From CAXRDE01 sp964229355 (lineage in GTDB: Bacteria; Cyanobacteriota; Sericytochromatia; UBA7694), in NCBI GenBank assembly GCA_964229355.1, contig CAXRDE010000019.1:248001-312000 (forward strand): a DNA stretch of 64,000 nucleotides, in the 5' to 3' direction. The position numbers and the translations under genes are program-made. Positions 43,273-52,076 of this stretch are shown here, one piece after another. Under the pieces are notes generated by a model that made no database searches, was not told where the DNA came from, and saw only the letters and a list, made by a program, of their open reading frames with translations. The stretch's first letter is position 1. Every line of letters begins with the position of its first letter.

Positions 43273-45306
43273 ATGATCGAACAACAAGATAAGCCCACTG
43301 AAGATCTCTCTATCACGACAATGACTCAGGTGCCTGATACCACGCAGTACGATGCGTCAAAGATTCAGGTTCTAGAAGGGCTTGAGCCTGTTCGAAAGCG
43401 TCCTGGAATGTATATCGGCAGTACTGGTGAAGCAGGCCTTCACCACCTGGTCTACGAAGTCGTAGATAACTCGATTGACGAAGCCATGGCCGGCTACTGT
43501 AGCCGTATTTCCGTCAGAATTTGCGAAGATCAGTCTGTCATTGTCGAAGACGATGGTCGCGGGATTCCCGTAGACATTCACGAAAAAACTGGAAAATCAG
43601 CTCTTGAGACAGTCATGACCGTCTTACATGCAGGCGGAAAGTTCGGTGAAGGCGGCTATAAGGTATCGGGAGGACTTCACGGTGTTGGGGTTTCCGTCGT
43701 CAACGCGTTAAGCCAATGGTGTGAAGTCCAGGTCAAACGTAACGGTAAAAGGTACCAACAACGCTTTGAGCAAGGCCAGCCCATCGACAGCATTGCCATT
43801 ATTGAAGAAAATGTCGAAGGAACAGGCACCCGCACCCACTTTAAACCCGATGGCGAAGTTATGGAGGTTTTGGAATTCCAGCCCGCCATTTTGGCCAAGC
43901 GCTTCAAAGAAACCTCTTTTCTTAACAAAGGTATTCACATTACTTTTGAGGTGGAAAAAAGAAATGCCATTACCCAGGAACTTGAAATTGAAACCGAAGT
44001 TTTTCACCACGAAGGCGGAATTCTTGACTTTGTTAAGCACTTAAACGAAGGCAAAGACTGTCTTTATGAAGAGCCCATCTATTATGAGGGTGAAAAAGAC
44101 AATGTGGTCGTAGAAATCGCGATTCAACACAGTACTGCGTACACAGAAAACATTCAAAGCTTTGTGAACAGCATCAATACCGTTCATGGAGGAACCCACG
44201 TTACAGGTTTTCGAGCAGCCCTCACGCGGGTGATTAATGAATACGGTCGCCGCCAAAACATTCTTAAAGAAAATGAAGAAAACCTCAGTGGTGAAGACGT
44301 CAGAGAAGGCATTACAGCTATCATCAACGTACGCATCCCAGAGCCACAGTTTGAAGGGCAAACCAAAGCCAAATTAGGGAACACCGAAGCCCGAAGTGCT
44401 GTAGAGTACGTGTCTAACACTGCTTTAGCGGACTATCTTGACGCCCATCCCAATGACGCCAAGATCATGATCACCAAAGCATTAGAAGCAGGTCGAGCAC
44501 GTGCTGCCGCCCGCAAAGCCCGTGAGTTGGTCCGACGTAAATCCGTTCTCGAATCCACCACCCTACCCGGAAAACTGGCGGACTGCTCAGAAAAAGATCC
44601 CACAAATGCCGAATTGTTCCTGGTAGAGGGAGATTCTGCTGGCGGCTCTGCAAAACAGGGACGGGATCGCCACTTTCAAGCGATTCTACCCTTGCGCGGT
44701 AAGATTCTCAATATCGAAAAAGCCCGCGAAGACAAAATCTACGGTAACCAGGAGATCCAGGCGATTCTTGTGGCTACCGGTATTGCTGCAGCAAAAGAAG
44801 CGGCCTTAGAGCAAAACAAAGAGGTTTCTGAAGACGACGATAAAATCGAATTTGATGAATCCAAACTGCGTTACAAAAAGATCATTATCATGACCGATGC
44901 GGACGTCGATGGGGCACACATTCGCACGCTGTTGCTCACTTTCTTTTATCGCTTTGCGCGTCCCCTGGTGGAAGGCGGCTTTATCTATGTCGCTCAGCCC
45001 CCCCTGTACAAAGTCGAAGTGGGTCAAAAGTCTCACTATGTCTACAACGATCGTGAGCTTGAAGAATTTTTGTCGCAGCGTAAACGCAAAGTTGCCGTGT
45101 CCCGTTTTAAAGGACTGGGCGAAATGATGCCCCAGCAACTTTGGGATACCACCATGGATCCCAGCAAGCGGACCCTCTTACAGGTCCGCGCCGATGACGC
45201 AGCTGAAGCAGATCGTATCTTTACCATTTTGATGGGACATAAGGTGGAAACCCGTCGCGAATTCATCGAAAAATACGCGCAAAACGTGACCAACCTGGAT
45301 TATTAA
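43273..45306 (+). CDS. gyrB: DNA gyrase subunit B
   Basis: 677 aa. GHKL ATPase with VYEVVDNSIDEAMAG, VEDDGRGIPVDIH and GGLHGVGVSVVNALS; transducer; TOPRIM with FLVEGDSAGGSAKQGRDR near 450 and MTDADVDGAHIRTLLLTF; C-terminal FKGLGEM(M/N)P-type motif. The length fits the short gyrB type. ATG 43273 has TAAGG 8 nt upstream; a GTG at 43234 is also in frame. It stands alone, 15 kb from recF/dnaN and without gyrA. A strong terminator follows. Confidence 0.97.
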   Translation: MIEQQDKPTEDLSITTMTQVPDTTQYDASKIQVLEGLEPVRKRPGMYIGSTGEAGLHHLVYEVVDNSIDEAMAGYCSRISVRICEDQSVIVEDDGRGIPVDIHEKTGKSALETVMTVLHAGGKFGEGGYKVSGGLHGVGVSVVNALSQWCEVQVKRNGKRYQQRFEQGQPIDSIAIIEENVEGTGTRTHFKPDGEVMEVLEFQPAILAKRFKETSFLNKGIHITFEVEKRNAITQELEIETEVFHHEGGILDFVKHLNEGKDCLYEEPIYYEGEKDNVVVEIAIQHSTAYTENIQSFVNSINTVHGGTHVTGFRAALTRVINEYGRRQNILKENEENLSGEDVREGITAIINVRIPEPQFEGQTKAKLGNTEARSAVEYVSNTALADYLDAHPNDAKIMITKALEAGRARAAARKARELVRRKSVLESTTLPGKLADCSEKDPTNAELFLVEGDSAGGSAKQGRDRHFQAILPLRGKILNIEKAREDKIYGNQEIQAILVATGIAAAKEAALEQNKEVSEDDDKIEFDESKLRYKKIIIMTDADVDGAHIRTLLLTFFYRFARPLVEGGFIYVAQPPLYKVEVGQKSHYVYNDRELEEFLSQRKRKVAVSRFKGLGEMMPQQLWDTTMDPSKRTLLQVRADDAAEADRIFTILMGHKVETRREFIEKYAQNVTNLDY

Positions 45307-45324
45307 ATCCCATCTTACCCAAAG

Positions 45325-45365
45325 AAAAAGTCCACTCTACGTAGATATGTAGAGTGGACTTTTTT
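45325..45365 (+). terminator. Rho-independent terminator of gyrB
   Basis: A 16-bp stem (AAAAAGTCCACTCTAC/GTAGAGTGGACTTTTT) with an 8-nt loop and a T-run. It would also work for the convergent gene because of the A-run on the other side. Confidence 0.93.
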
Positions 45366-45382
45366 AGTGTTTGTTTGAGGGT

Positions 45383-45781
45383 TTATCTGAACCAGTAGTT
45401 GTAATTCCCGGCGGCTTGCACTTGCACCGCCTGAGGTCGGGTATCAATCTGGCTTGTGGAGGCATGAACCACAGAGGAAATAGGTGAGGCAATACTTGCC
45501 ACAGCGGCCACAGGTGGCGCAAAGAAGCCCACCACTTGAAGGACCGTGGAAATATCTTTCATAAAATTGCCAAATTCCTTAGCAATAACTTTGGAACGAC
45601 TGGGTGCGGTAAAATACCTTGAAGACGTAAGCACGTGGCTTTGCTTAAAGGTATCATTAGGCATCCCCGCAATAGCGTTCGGATTATAACGTACACGATG
45701 GCGCGAGGCCATTTCATCTACGACCGAGTATTGCGAATATGCGTAGTTGGCACGTATCGGTCGTGTGACAGACATTGACAT
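45383..45781 (-). CDS. Small protein of unknown function
   Basis: 132 aa, not recognised. A basic, Tyr/Arg/Ser-rich N-terminus and one hydrophobic Ala/Val/Pro stretch (VVGFFAPPVAAVASIASPIS, about 83-103) that could be membrane-associated. GAGGTGA lies 8 nt before ATG 45781. Confidence 0.6.
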   Translation of the reverse strand: MSMSVTRPIRANYAYSQYSVVDEMASRHRVRYNPNAIAGMPNDTFKQSHVLTSSRYFTAPSRSKVIAKEFGNFMKDISTVLQVVGFFAPPVAAVASIASPISSVVHASTSQIDTRPQAVQVQAAGNYNYWFR

Positions 45782-45888
45782 CAGTATATTCACCTCTTAC
45801 GTTTATTATCTCAGATCTTAAAAGAAGTCTTGCTTCTTTAAATTAAGGTCAGTAGAATTAAAAATTAAAAAAAGGTTAATTTTACCTC

Positions 45889-46515
45889 ATGATATTGAGC
45901 ATGGACGCTTCTCTCGTTCCTTTTTCCTGGTGCTTGTACGGCTCACAAGGCGTCATCGCCAGCGATACCCACCCCTTGAAACATTATGAAAACCTTCCCA
46001 ATTACTTACAAGGCATTTTTGAGAAGCAAGAGCTGCTCCCCCAAGACATTCAGCGGATTGCAATTATTAAAGGTCCGGGCAACTATACGGGTTTGAGGGC
46101 CTCCCTTGCTCTGGTGCGCACCTGGCACCTGCTGTGGGGTACACCCGTCATCTGCAAAAACCGTTTAGAAACCATGCTGTACGCTGTCTGCCAAACAGAG
46201 CCTAATGAAGTGACCATCGCCCAGGCGGTACGTATGAATGAGTATTTTATCCTTCAAGGAAAGCAAAATCAGGAAGGGTTTGAAGTAACCCAGCCGCTTA
46301 CCAAAATTCAGGGCGAAGACTGGTTTCAACATGTAACCACAGCCAGGGTTTTTGGAGACTGTCCAGAATCGCAACTGCCTTCTCAAGCCAATGTCCAGTG
46401 GACGCATTTGACACCTGTTTTGGCACAGTGGGCCCAACATAGTGCACCTGAAACCTCGCTCGATAACATCTCTCCCTTGTATACACGCAAGGCTGTACAG
46501 ACCAAATCATCTTAA
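45889..46515 (+). CDS. tsaB: tRNA t6A synthesis protein TsaB
   Basis: Non-catalytic partner of TsaD in N6-threonylcarbamoyladenosine formation at A37 of ANN-decoding tRNAs. 208 aa, ASKHA-type fold; the start ILSMDASLVPFS and GPGNYTGLRASLALVRTW (family GPGSFTGLR) are diagnostic. Ribosome-binding site weak. tsaD and tsaE are not here. Confidence 0.88.
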   Translation: MILSMDASLVPFSWCLYGSQGVIASDTHPLKHYENLPNYLQGIFEKQELLPQDIQRIAIIKGPGNYTGLRASLALVRTWHLLWGTPVICKNRLETMLYAVCQTEPNEVTIAQAVRMNEYFILQGKQNQEGFEVTQPLTKIQGEDWFQHVTTARVFGDCPESQLPSQANVQWTHLTPVLAQWAQHSAPETSLDNISPLYTRKAVQTKSS

Positions 46516-46585
46516 AATTGCTTTATGTACACTCCCTTAACGCCCCAAAGGTTTCGTTATAGTACAAAACCAGAAGGAGAGTGTT

Positions 46586-48115
46586 ATGTTTTCAACCATT
46601 TTTAGTGCCGCTACAGAAGGTATTGATGCGTATTTGGTCAATGTAGAGATCGCCCTGTACTGGGGTTTGCCCGGTATACACATGGTGGGACTCCCCAGTA
46701 CCGCCGTACAAGAAGCCAAAGAACGGGTACGAAGTGCGCTCAAACACAGCGGTTTTGAGTTCCCTCGACAACGCATTACTATTAATCTAGCACCCGCTCA
46801 CACCCGAAAAGCCGCGCCGGTTTTTGACCTTGCCATCGCCATCGGTTTACTGCAGGGTTCTGAACAAATCCAGGCCTCACACTTAGACGAGTGGGTCCTG
46901 ATTGGTGAACTTTCTTTAAACGGTTCTCTACGCAGCGTACAAGGCGTATTGCCTTTTTGCTTAGCCGCCAGAGCAGCGGGAAAATGTCGGGTCATGATAC
47001 CCCATGAGAACATTCCAGAGGCCTCACTTGTTAAAGGGATTCAAATTTATGGGATTCATCATCTCAAAGAGGCAGTAAATTTACTTTCCCAATCCGGTGT
47101 CCCTGAAGCATCTCCTGCCATGCCCTGGAAGGCCTCCTCAAGACACAACCCGCTTCAAGACTTTGCTGATGTCATTGGACAAACATTTGCCAAGCGCGGG
47201 TTAGAGATTGCGGCAGCAGGAGGACATAACATTATGTTAATCGGCCCTCCCGGTACAGGTAAAACCATGTTGGCAGAGCGAACCCCGGGTATTTTACCCT
47301 CGCTTACCCGTGAGGAAGCGTTAGAAATCACCAAAATTTATAGTATTGCAGGGCTTTTAAATCATCAACAACGCTGGATTCAGCAACGTCCTTTCCGCCA
47401 ACCCCACCACACGCTGTCAAGCCGAGGTCTTATCGGTGGCTCCGTTCCTCCGCGTCCCGGAGAAATATCGCTGGCACACCACGGCATTTTATTTTTGGAT
47501 GAGCTCCTGGAGTTCTCTCGCCGAAATCTGGAAATGCTCAGACAGCCACTGGAGGATGGCCAAATCACCCTGGTACGTCAGGGAAAGTCCGTACGTTTAC
47601 CCAGTCAATTTATGCTGATCGCAGCACTAAATCCTTGTCCCTGTGGCTATTATGGCGATACCGAAAAAAGTTGCCGCTGTTCAGAATACGATATTTTAAG
47701 GTATTGGCGAAAACTCTCGGCACCACTGTTGGATCGCTTTGATCTTTTTGTCGAGTTGCCTCGTATTGCTACCAGTCAGCTCCATCCGACACAACACCGG
47801 GGTGAACCGACAGCAACGATTCAACAACGGGTCACCCGAGCCAGAGCGCAACAGTACGCACGCAGTCATCCAGACACACTCATGTGTAATGCGCGCTTAC
47901 AAAGCCAGGCCAGAGACACCTGGTGCAAACTCGACAAAAAAACCCAGGCTTTTTTATCGCACGCCATCCAATCTCTTAACCTGAGTCCCCGCAGTTACCA
48001 CCGTCTTTTAAAAGTCAGTCGCACTATTGCTGATTTAGCACAAAGCGAAACTATTCAACAGCAACATCTGGGAGAGGCGCTTCAGTTTCGTCATGCCTTT
48101 GACAAATATTTCTAG
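46586..48115 (+). CDS. comM: ComM/YifB Mg-chelatase-like AAA+ helicase
   Basis: 509 aa. N-terminal Lon-protease-C-like fold (DAYLVNVEIALYWGLPGIHM, then ERVRSALKHSGFEFP), AAA+ module with Walker A IGPPGTGKTMLAER near 222 and ILFLDELLEFSRRNLEMLRQ, a Cys-rich hairpin (NPCPCGYYGDTEKSCRCSEY), and a C-terminal Mg_chelatase_C domain. ComM promotes branch migration during integration of transforming DNA. AAGGAG precedes the ATG. The stop shares CTAG with the convergent mlaD stop. Confidence 0.95.
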   Translation: MFSTIFSAATEGIDAYLVNVEIALYWGLPGIHMVGLPSTAVQEAKERVRSALKHSGFEFPRQRITINLAPAHTRKAAPVFDLAIAIGLLQGSEQIQASHLDEWVLIGELSLNGSLRSVQGVLPFCLAARAAGKCRVMIPHENIPEASLVKGIQIYGIHHLKEAVNLLSQSGVPEASPAMPWKASSRHNPLQDFADVIGQTFAKRGLEIAAAGGHNIMLIGPPGTGKTMLAERTPGILPSLTREEALEITKIYSIAGLLNHQQRWIQQRPFRQPHHTLSSRGLIGGSVPPRPGEISLAHHGILFLDELLEFSRRNLEMLRQPLEDGQITLVRQGKSVRLPSQFMLIAALNPCPCGYYGDTEKSCRCSEYDILRYWRKLSAPLLDRFDLFVELPRIATSQLHPTQHRGEPTATIQQRVTRARAQQYARSHPDTLMCNARLQSQARDTWCKLDKKTQAFLSHAIQSLNLSPRSYHRLLKVSRTIADLAQSETIQQQHLGEALQFRHAFDKYF

Positions 48116-49629
48116 GGAAATAGAGGCTCTAAAGCATCTAAATTCTCTTTGTCCTTTTTATCGGGTTTACTCCCAGGCTGCCATCGAAAACCAAAGCTAA
48201 ATTCATTGATGCCCTTCAAAAATTGATTATCCCAATAGAAAGAAAAGCCGTAGTCTTCATAAAGATTTTGGAAAATACCCAGGCGCATATGGGGGATATT
48301 GATATCGTAAAACTCCCCACTTAAGGTTAAAGGTTGTCCCAGAAGATCCACATTCAAATCAGCACCGGCGCCAATACGACCACGCACCAGACCAAACCGC
48401 AGAATCCCTGTTCCATCAGCAATTTTAGTCCCCGTTTGTAAGTTCACAAGGTTGCCATCACCAATCGAATCCAAACCGGCCCGGAAATAAGAAATGGGAA
48501 TATCCCAACCCAAATCACCGAAGACGTTGAAGTTAACCTGAGCCCCTGGAGTCAAAGAAAAGTCCTGATCCAACCCCACAAAACCCAACGCTTCTGTACG
48601 GATATCAATATCTAATTGTTCTGTACTTTGCTGTGCCGGGTCAGCCAATCTTAAAATCGTGGAACTTAAAGCGCTGGCATTTCTGGCTACCGAACGAATA
48701 CTGGATTGAATCTGTTTATCGGAAGTAATATCTCGAATATCATTGGTAATCGATTCTGTATTATCTAGAATACGCTCCGAGCGAATGGACATATTTTTAA
48801 GGCTGTCGCTTAAATCACTCCACTTGCGGGTGATCTCACGAATATTTGTCACGGTTCCTCTGGTATCGTCAAAAAGTGCGGGATCGTCCACAATGTAGTT
48901 AATGCGTTCACTTAAATGCTCCAGATTGTAAGCAATACGCCGCACAGAACCCACTACGGTATTCACTTCAGGAAGGGTTGTAGACGCCGCCCGATTCACT
49001 TGTTTCAAGAGGGTCTCCGTTTGATCGGTCAAGCGCCCAAAGCCCTGGGTAACCCCTTTAATATCCTTAAACAAATCGTTCATCTGCTCGGAGGACTTGG
49101 CCACCATTTTGACAGTGGTTTTGATATCAGATTGCAAGGCTTCGTCTTCTACCAGCGCTCGGGCTGACTTGAGCATGCCCTGTGCCTCAGTAAATATGGC
49201 GTCTAGACTTGCAGGCGGTGTCCCCTGGACTTCATCACCCGCTTTTAAGTAAGCTACTTCCTTCAAACCCTCACCCACCTCAGTAACAGTGGCCTGTGCG
49301 GGCGGCAAAACCTCAAGACTTTTGTCGCCTACAAGACCCGTGGTCACAATCGTAAATGACGACCCGACAGGTAATTGAAAGGCATTGTCTATCTCCATGC
49401 CCACCCGCACCCGCTGTTGGGCGGGTTCAGGATTAACAGAGGCGACTTCACCAATTTTAACCCCCATTAGGGTTACTTCGGACCCCGGCTTAATACCTCC
49501 GACATGCGGAAAGTAGCCGTACAGCACATAGTTTGCATAAGGATTAATTTGCCAGATAAACAAAATACCGACCATTACGGTTCCCAGGGTGAGCAGGGTA
49601 ATTAAGCCTACTTTAAAAGCCGCATTCAT
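48112..49629 (-). CDS. mlaD: MCE-domain protein MlaD with barrel-like C-terminus
   Basis: 505 aa. An N-terminal TM anchor (7-25) is followed by one MCE domain (about 36-115; KPGSEVTLMGVKIGEVASV) that binds lipid in the periplasm, a long helical region (about 140-330), and a C-terminal 160-residue strand-rich region (GILRFGLVRGRIGAGADLNV...) like outer-membrane barrel strands. It could span the periplasm to the outer membrane, as in MCE/TGD2-type systems. The ATG overlaps the mlaF stop by 4 nt. Confidence 0.9.
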   Translation of the reverse strand: MNAAFKVGLITLLTLGTVMVGILFIWQINPYANYVLYGYFPHVGGIKPGSEVTLMGVKIGEVASVNPEPAQQRVRVGMEIDNAFQLPVGSSFTIVTTGLVGDKSLEVLPPAQATVTEVGEGLKEVAYLKAGDEVQGTPPASLDAIFTEAQGMLKSARALVEDEALQSDIKTTVKMVAKSSEQMNDLFKDIKGVTQGFGRLTDQTETLLKQVNRAASTTLPEVNTVVGSVRRIAYNLEHLSERINYIVDDPALFDDTRGTVTNIREITRKWSDLSDSLKNMSIRSERILDNTESITNDIRDITSDKQIQSSIRSVARNASALSSTILRLADPAQQSTEQLDIDIRTEALGFVGLDQDFSLTPGAQVNFNVFGDLGWDIPISYFRAGLDSIGDGNLVNLQTGTKIADGTGILRFGLVRGRIGAGADLNVDLLGQPLTLSGEFYDINIPHMRLGIFQNLYEDYGFSFYWDNQFLKGINEFSFGFRWQPGSKPDKKDKENLDALEPLFP

Positions 49630-50354
49630 GTGATTTTTCCTTCTAAAAAGTTCCTGACAGTGAGATTTTCAGAGTTCTTCATGGCATCAGGTGTTCCCTG
49701 ATCTAAAACCTGTCCCTGGTGAAACATAATAATCTGATCCGCGGTACGAAAAATTGTACTTAACTGGTGGGTCACCACAATAGAAATACCTCCTGTCAGT
49801 TCTTGAATACTATTAATTAAGTCTTCAATCACCGTAGAGGTAACAGGATCTAATCCTGTGGTGGGTTCATCATACAAGAGAACCTTGGGGCTTTGGGCAA
49901 TCGCTCGGGCAATACCGACCCGCTTTTGCATGCCCCCGCTTAATTCAGAGGGAAAAAGATCCGCACTGCCTTCTAAACCCACCCAGGATAATTTTTCTTC
50001 TGCAATTTTTTTGATTTCTTGTCGACTTTTTTTAGAGTTTTCTAAAAAAGTAAAGCCCACGTTTTCCCAGACTTTTAACGAGTCGAATAGAGCAGCCGAT
50101 TGGAATACCATCCCAATTTCAGAGCGATACGCTTCAAGTTCGGCCAGGCTTAAGTCTGAAATATTACGTCCATCCACTTCAATAAATCCCTGATTGGGTT
50201 CTAATAAGCGCAAGATAATCCGCAGAATCGTGCTTTTGCCGCAGCCGGAGGGGCCTATCACCACCGTTTTGCAATTGTCCTCAAATTGACAGGTAATCCC
50301 ACGCAAAACCTGTTTAGAGCCAAAATGCTTATGGATGTTTTCTGCACGAATCAT
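49626..50354 (-). CDS. mlaF: ABC transporter ATPase MlaF
   Basis: 242 aa. Walker A VIGPSGCGKSTILRIILRLL, Q-loop VFQSAALFDSL, signature LSGGMQKRVGIARAIA, Walker B VLLYDEPTTGLDPVTS, H-loop VVTHQ. Energises MCE-dependent phospholipid transport with MlaE and MlaD. It overlaps mlaE and mlaD by 4 nt each. Confidence 0.96.
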   Translation of the reverse strand: MIRAENIHKHFGSKQVLRGITCQFEDNCKTVVIGPSGCGKSTILRIILRLLEPNQGFIEVDGRNISDLSLAELEAYRSEIGMVFQSAALFDSLKVWENVGFTFLENSKKSRQEIKKIAEEKLSWVGLEGSADLFPSELSGGMQKRVGIARAIAQSPKVLLYDEPTTGLDPVTSTVIEDLINSIQELTGGISIVVTHQLSTIFRTADQIIMFHQGQVLDQGTPDAMKNSENLTVRNFLEGKIT

Positions 50355-51136
50355 GAATCACTCATCACCGAAAATAAGATAAAGGAGAGAAAATAATTTG
50401 AAATGAAAATCGTAATTAAAGAGGTAACCACCGAGCGGGTGGTGGCCTGGCCGACGCCCTGGGCGCCCTGGCCTGTATTAATGCCCTGATAACAGGCAAT
50501 ACTGGCAATGACAACTCCAAAGAAAAGAGACTTTACCAATGCCTTTAAGACATCTTCCATATACAACAGGGAGCGAATCGAATCCAAAAAAGTCGTTAAA
50601 GAGAGGCCATTAACAGCCACCGCCACAAAAGTGGCACCGCATAACCCCACGCCCAAAGACAAAATCGTAAGCAGAGGCAGCATGACCGCGGAGGCGATCA
50701 TCCGGGGCAATAACAAATAATACATGGGAGGAACAGCCATGGCCATTAGGGCATCGAGTTGCTCTGTAACTTTCATGGAACCAATCTCTGCGGTGATCGC
50801 AGCTCCCACGCGCCCCGCGACCACAACGGCTGTAAACGAAGGGGTCATTTCTCTGGCCAAAGACATGGCTGTCACCCCCCCAATAACCCCTGAGCTTCCG
50901 TAGCGGATCATCACCCCTGAAATCTGAAGACAAAAAACCATACCCACTGCCAGAGCGGTGATTAAGGCGATTGGCATCGAATCAGTGCCAATGAAGGCCA
51001 TCTGTTTAATGGTATTTTTCCAGTGGACACGACCTCTGGACAAAAAACGGAAAGCCTCTTGAACAAACAGGGTAAATTCACCCACGGTTTGCACAAAACG
51101 GTAAATGGATGAGGGGGCTGTAGGGACCTTCGCCAT
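50351..51136 (-). CDS. mlaE: MCE-system permease MlaE
   Basis: 261 aa with five or six TM helices and the MlaE signature (EMTPSFTAVVVAGRVGAAITAE; EQLDALMAMAVPPMYYLLLP). ATG 51136 has GAGGAGTGA 8 nt upstream, better than the upstream frame to 51193. The operon is mlaE-mlaF-mlaD without mlaB or mlaC, as in cyanobacteria-like systems. Confidence 0.95.
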   Translation of the reverse strand: MAKVPTAPSSIYRFVQTVGEFTLFVQEAFRFLSRGRVHWKNTIKQMAFIGTDSMPIALITALAVGMVFCLQISGVMIRYGSSGVIGGVTAMSLAREMTPSFTAVVVAGRVGAAITAEIGSMKVTEQLDALMAMAVPPMYYLLLPRMIASAVMLPLLTILSLGVGLCGATFVAVAVNGLSLTTFLDSIRSLLYMEDVLKALVKSLFFGVVIASIACYQGINTGQGAQGVGQATTRSVVTSLITIFISNYFLSFILFSVMSDS

Positions 51137-51223
51137 ACAATTGTTCACTCCTCTATAATCAAAGAGGCATTGTACCATGTCAAAATTAGCCATTGATTGG
51201 CTTCACATCAAAGTAGTGCTAAA

Positions 51224-51991
51224 ATGAAAACTATGTTTGGACATAAAGGTATTTTTGACAATCTTGAAGTGAGCCTGGATAATCAATCGGGTATAGAAAT
51301 GCCCCTGCGTATCTATCGATCTGAAATGATTATGTCTTACTTCGAGGCTGATTTGGACCCTATCAAAGCCTGGGTTCCTCACGAACGGATTCATCCCGTG
51401 CGACGGGGCAGCGGTAAGAGCGTAATTTGTATTATACAAACCTACTGTAACCATGCCTCAATTCCGCCCTTTCGGTCTGTCGCCATTGCTGTCCCGGTAA
51501 CCATTGGCAAACGCCCGGCGCCCTCTTATCTCCCTTTGCTCTTTGAAGAATCCTGGATTAATAAAGGCTATTATATTCATCAGGAAGCCATCAACAGCAG
51601 CGAAGCTTATGAAGCAAGAACAGAAATCTGGGGTTACCCAGAATTTCTGGCCGACATTGAAAGTAAGATGGTGGATGACACGCTGCAAGAAACAGAAGTT
51701 TCTGAAGAACAGCGTATTTTTACTTTGCGGGTCAAGCGGCCCGAGTACGTCAAAGACTATGATAAAACCTTAAAAATGTATTCCATCAAACAGAACGTGG
51801 TCTGTGAAAATAAATTTTTAATTGAAGCCGGTCACGAATCCAAACGCGATCCAGAGGCGTCACTGATTGTTTTTGGAGAACACCCTATTGGTCAACAGCT
51901 GAAGTCCATGAGTGTGGGGCCTTATGCTCTGGAAACGCGCTATTTTTTAGATATGAAAGCTGTTTTACCTTACCCCGCCTATTTGGATTAA
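51224..51991 (+). CDS. Acetoacetate decarboxylase-like protein lacking the usual lysine
   Basis: 255 aa. Fold and blocks resemble the ADC superfamily (PPFRSVAIAVPV; ARTEIWGYPEFLAD; LIVFGEHPIG). Canonical ADC has a Schiff-base Lys in a PKK-type motif; here the position is Pro-Glu-Phe, so a decarboxylase mechanism through Lys is unlikely. No Shine-Dalgarno was found near ATG 51224; a TTG at 51197 is possible. Divergent from mlaE. The call rests on motif resemblance only. Confidence 0.6.
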   Translation: MKTMFGHKGIFDNLEVSLDNQSGIEMPLRIYRSEMIMSYFEADLDPIKAWVPHERIHPVRRGSGKSVICIIQTYCNHASIPPFRSVAIAVPVTIGKRPAPSYLPLLFEESWINKGYYIHQEAINSSEAYEARTEIWGYPEFLADIESKMVDDTLQETEVSEEQRIFTLRVKRPEYVKDYDKTLKMYSIKQNVVCENKFLIEAGHESKRDPEASLIVFGEHPIGQQLKSMSVGPYALETRYFLDMKAVLPYPAYLD

Positions 51992-52076
51992 AACAGGAAA
52001 TCCCCGAAGTCATTTAAGTCCATCTTAAAAGGTGCTACCATTTATAGAATTGTTATGCAACCCGGAAGGAAACCTC

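Noticed and set aside
51992..52076. Leader of ileS checked for a T-box
   Set aside because: Too short, with no specifier stem-loop, T-box sequence or terminator.
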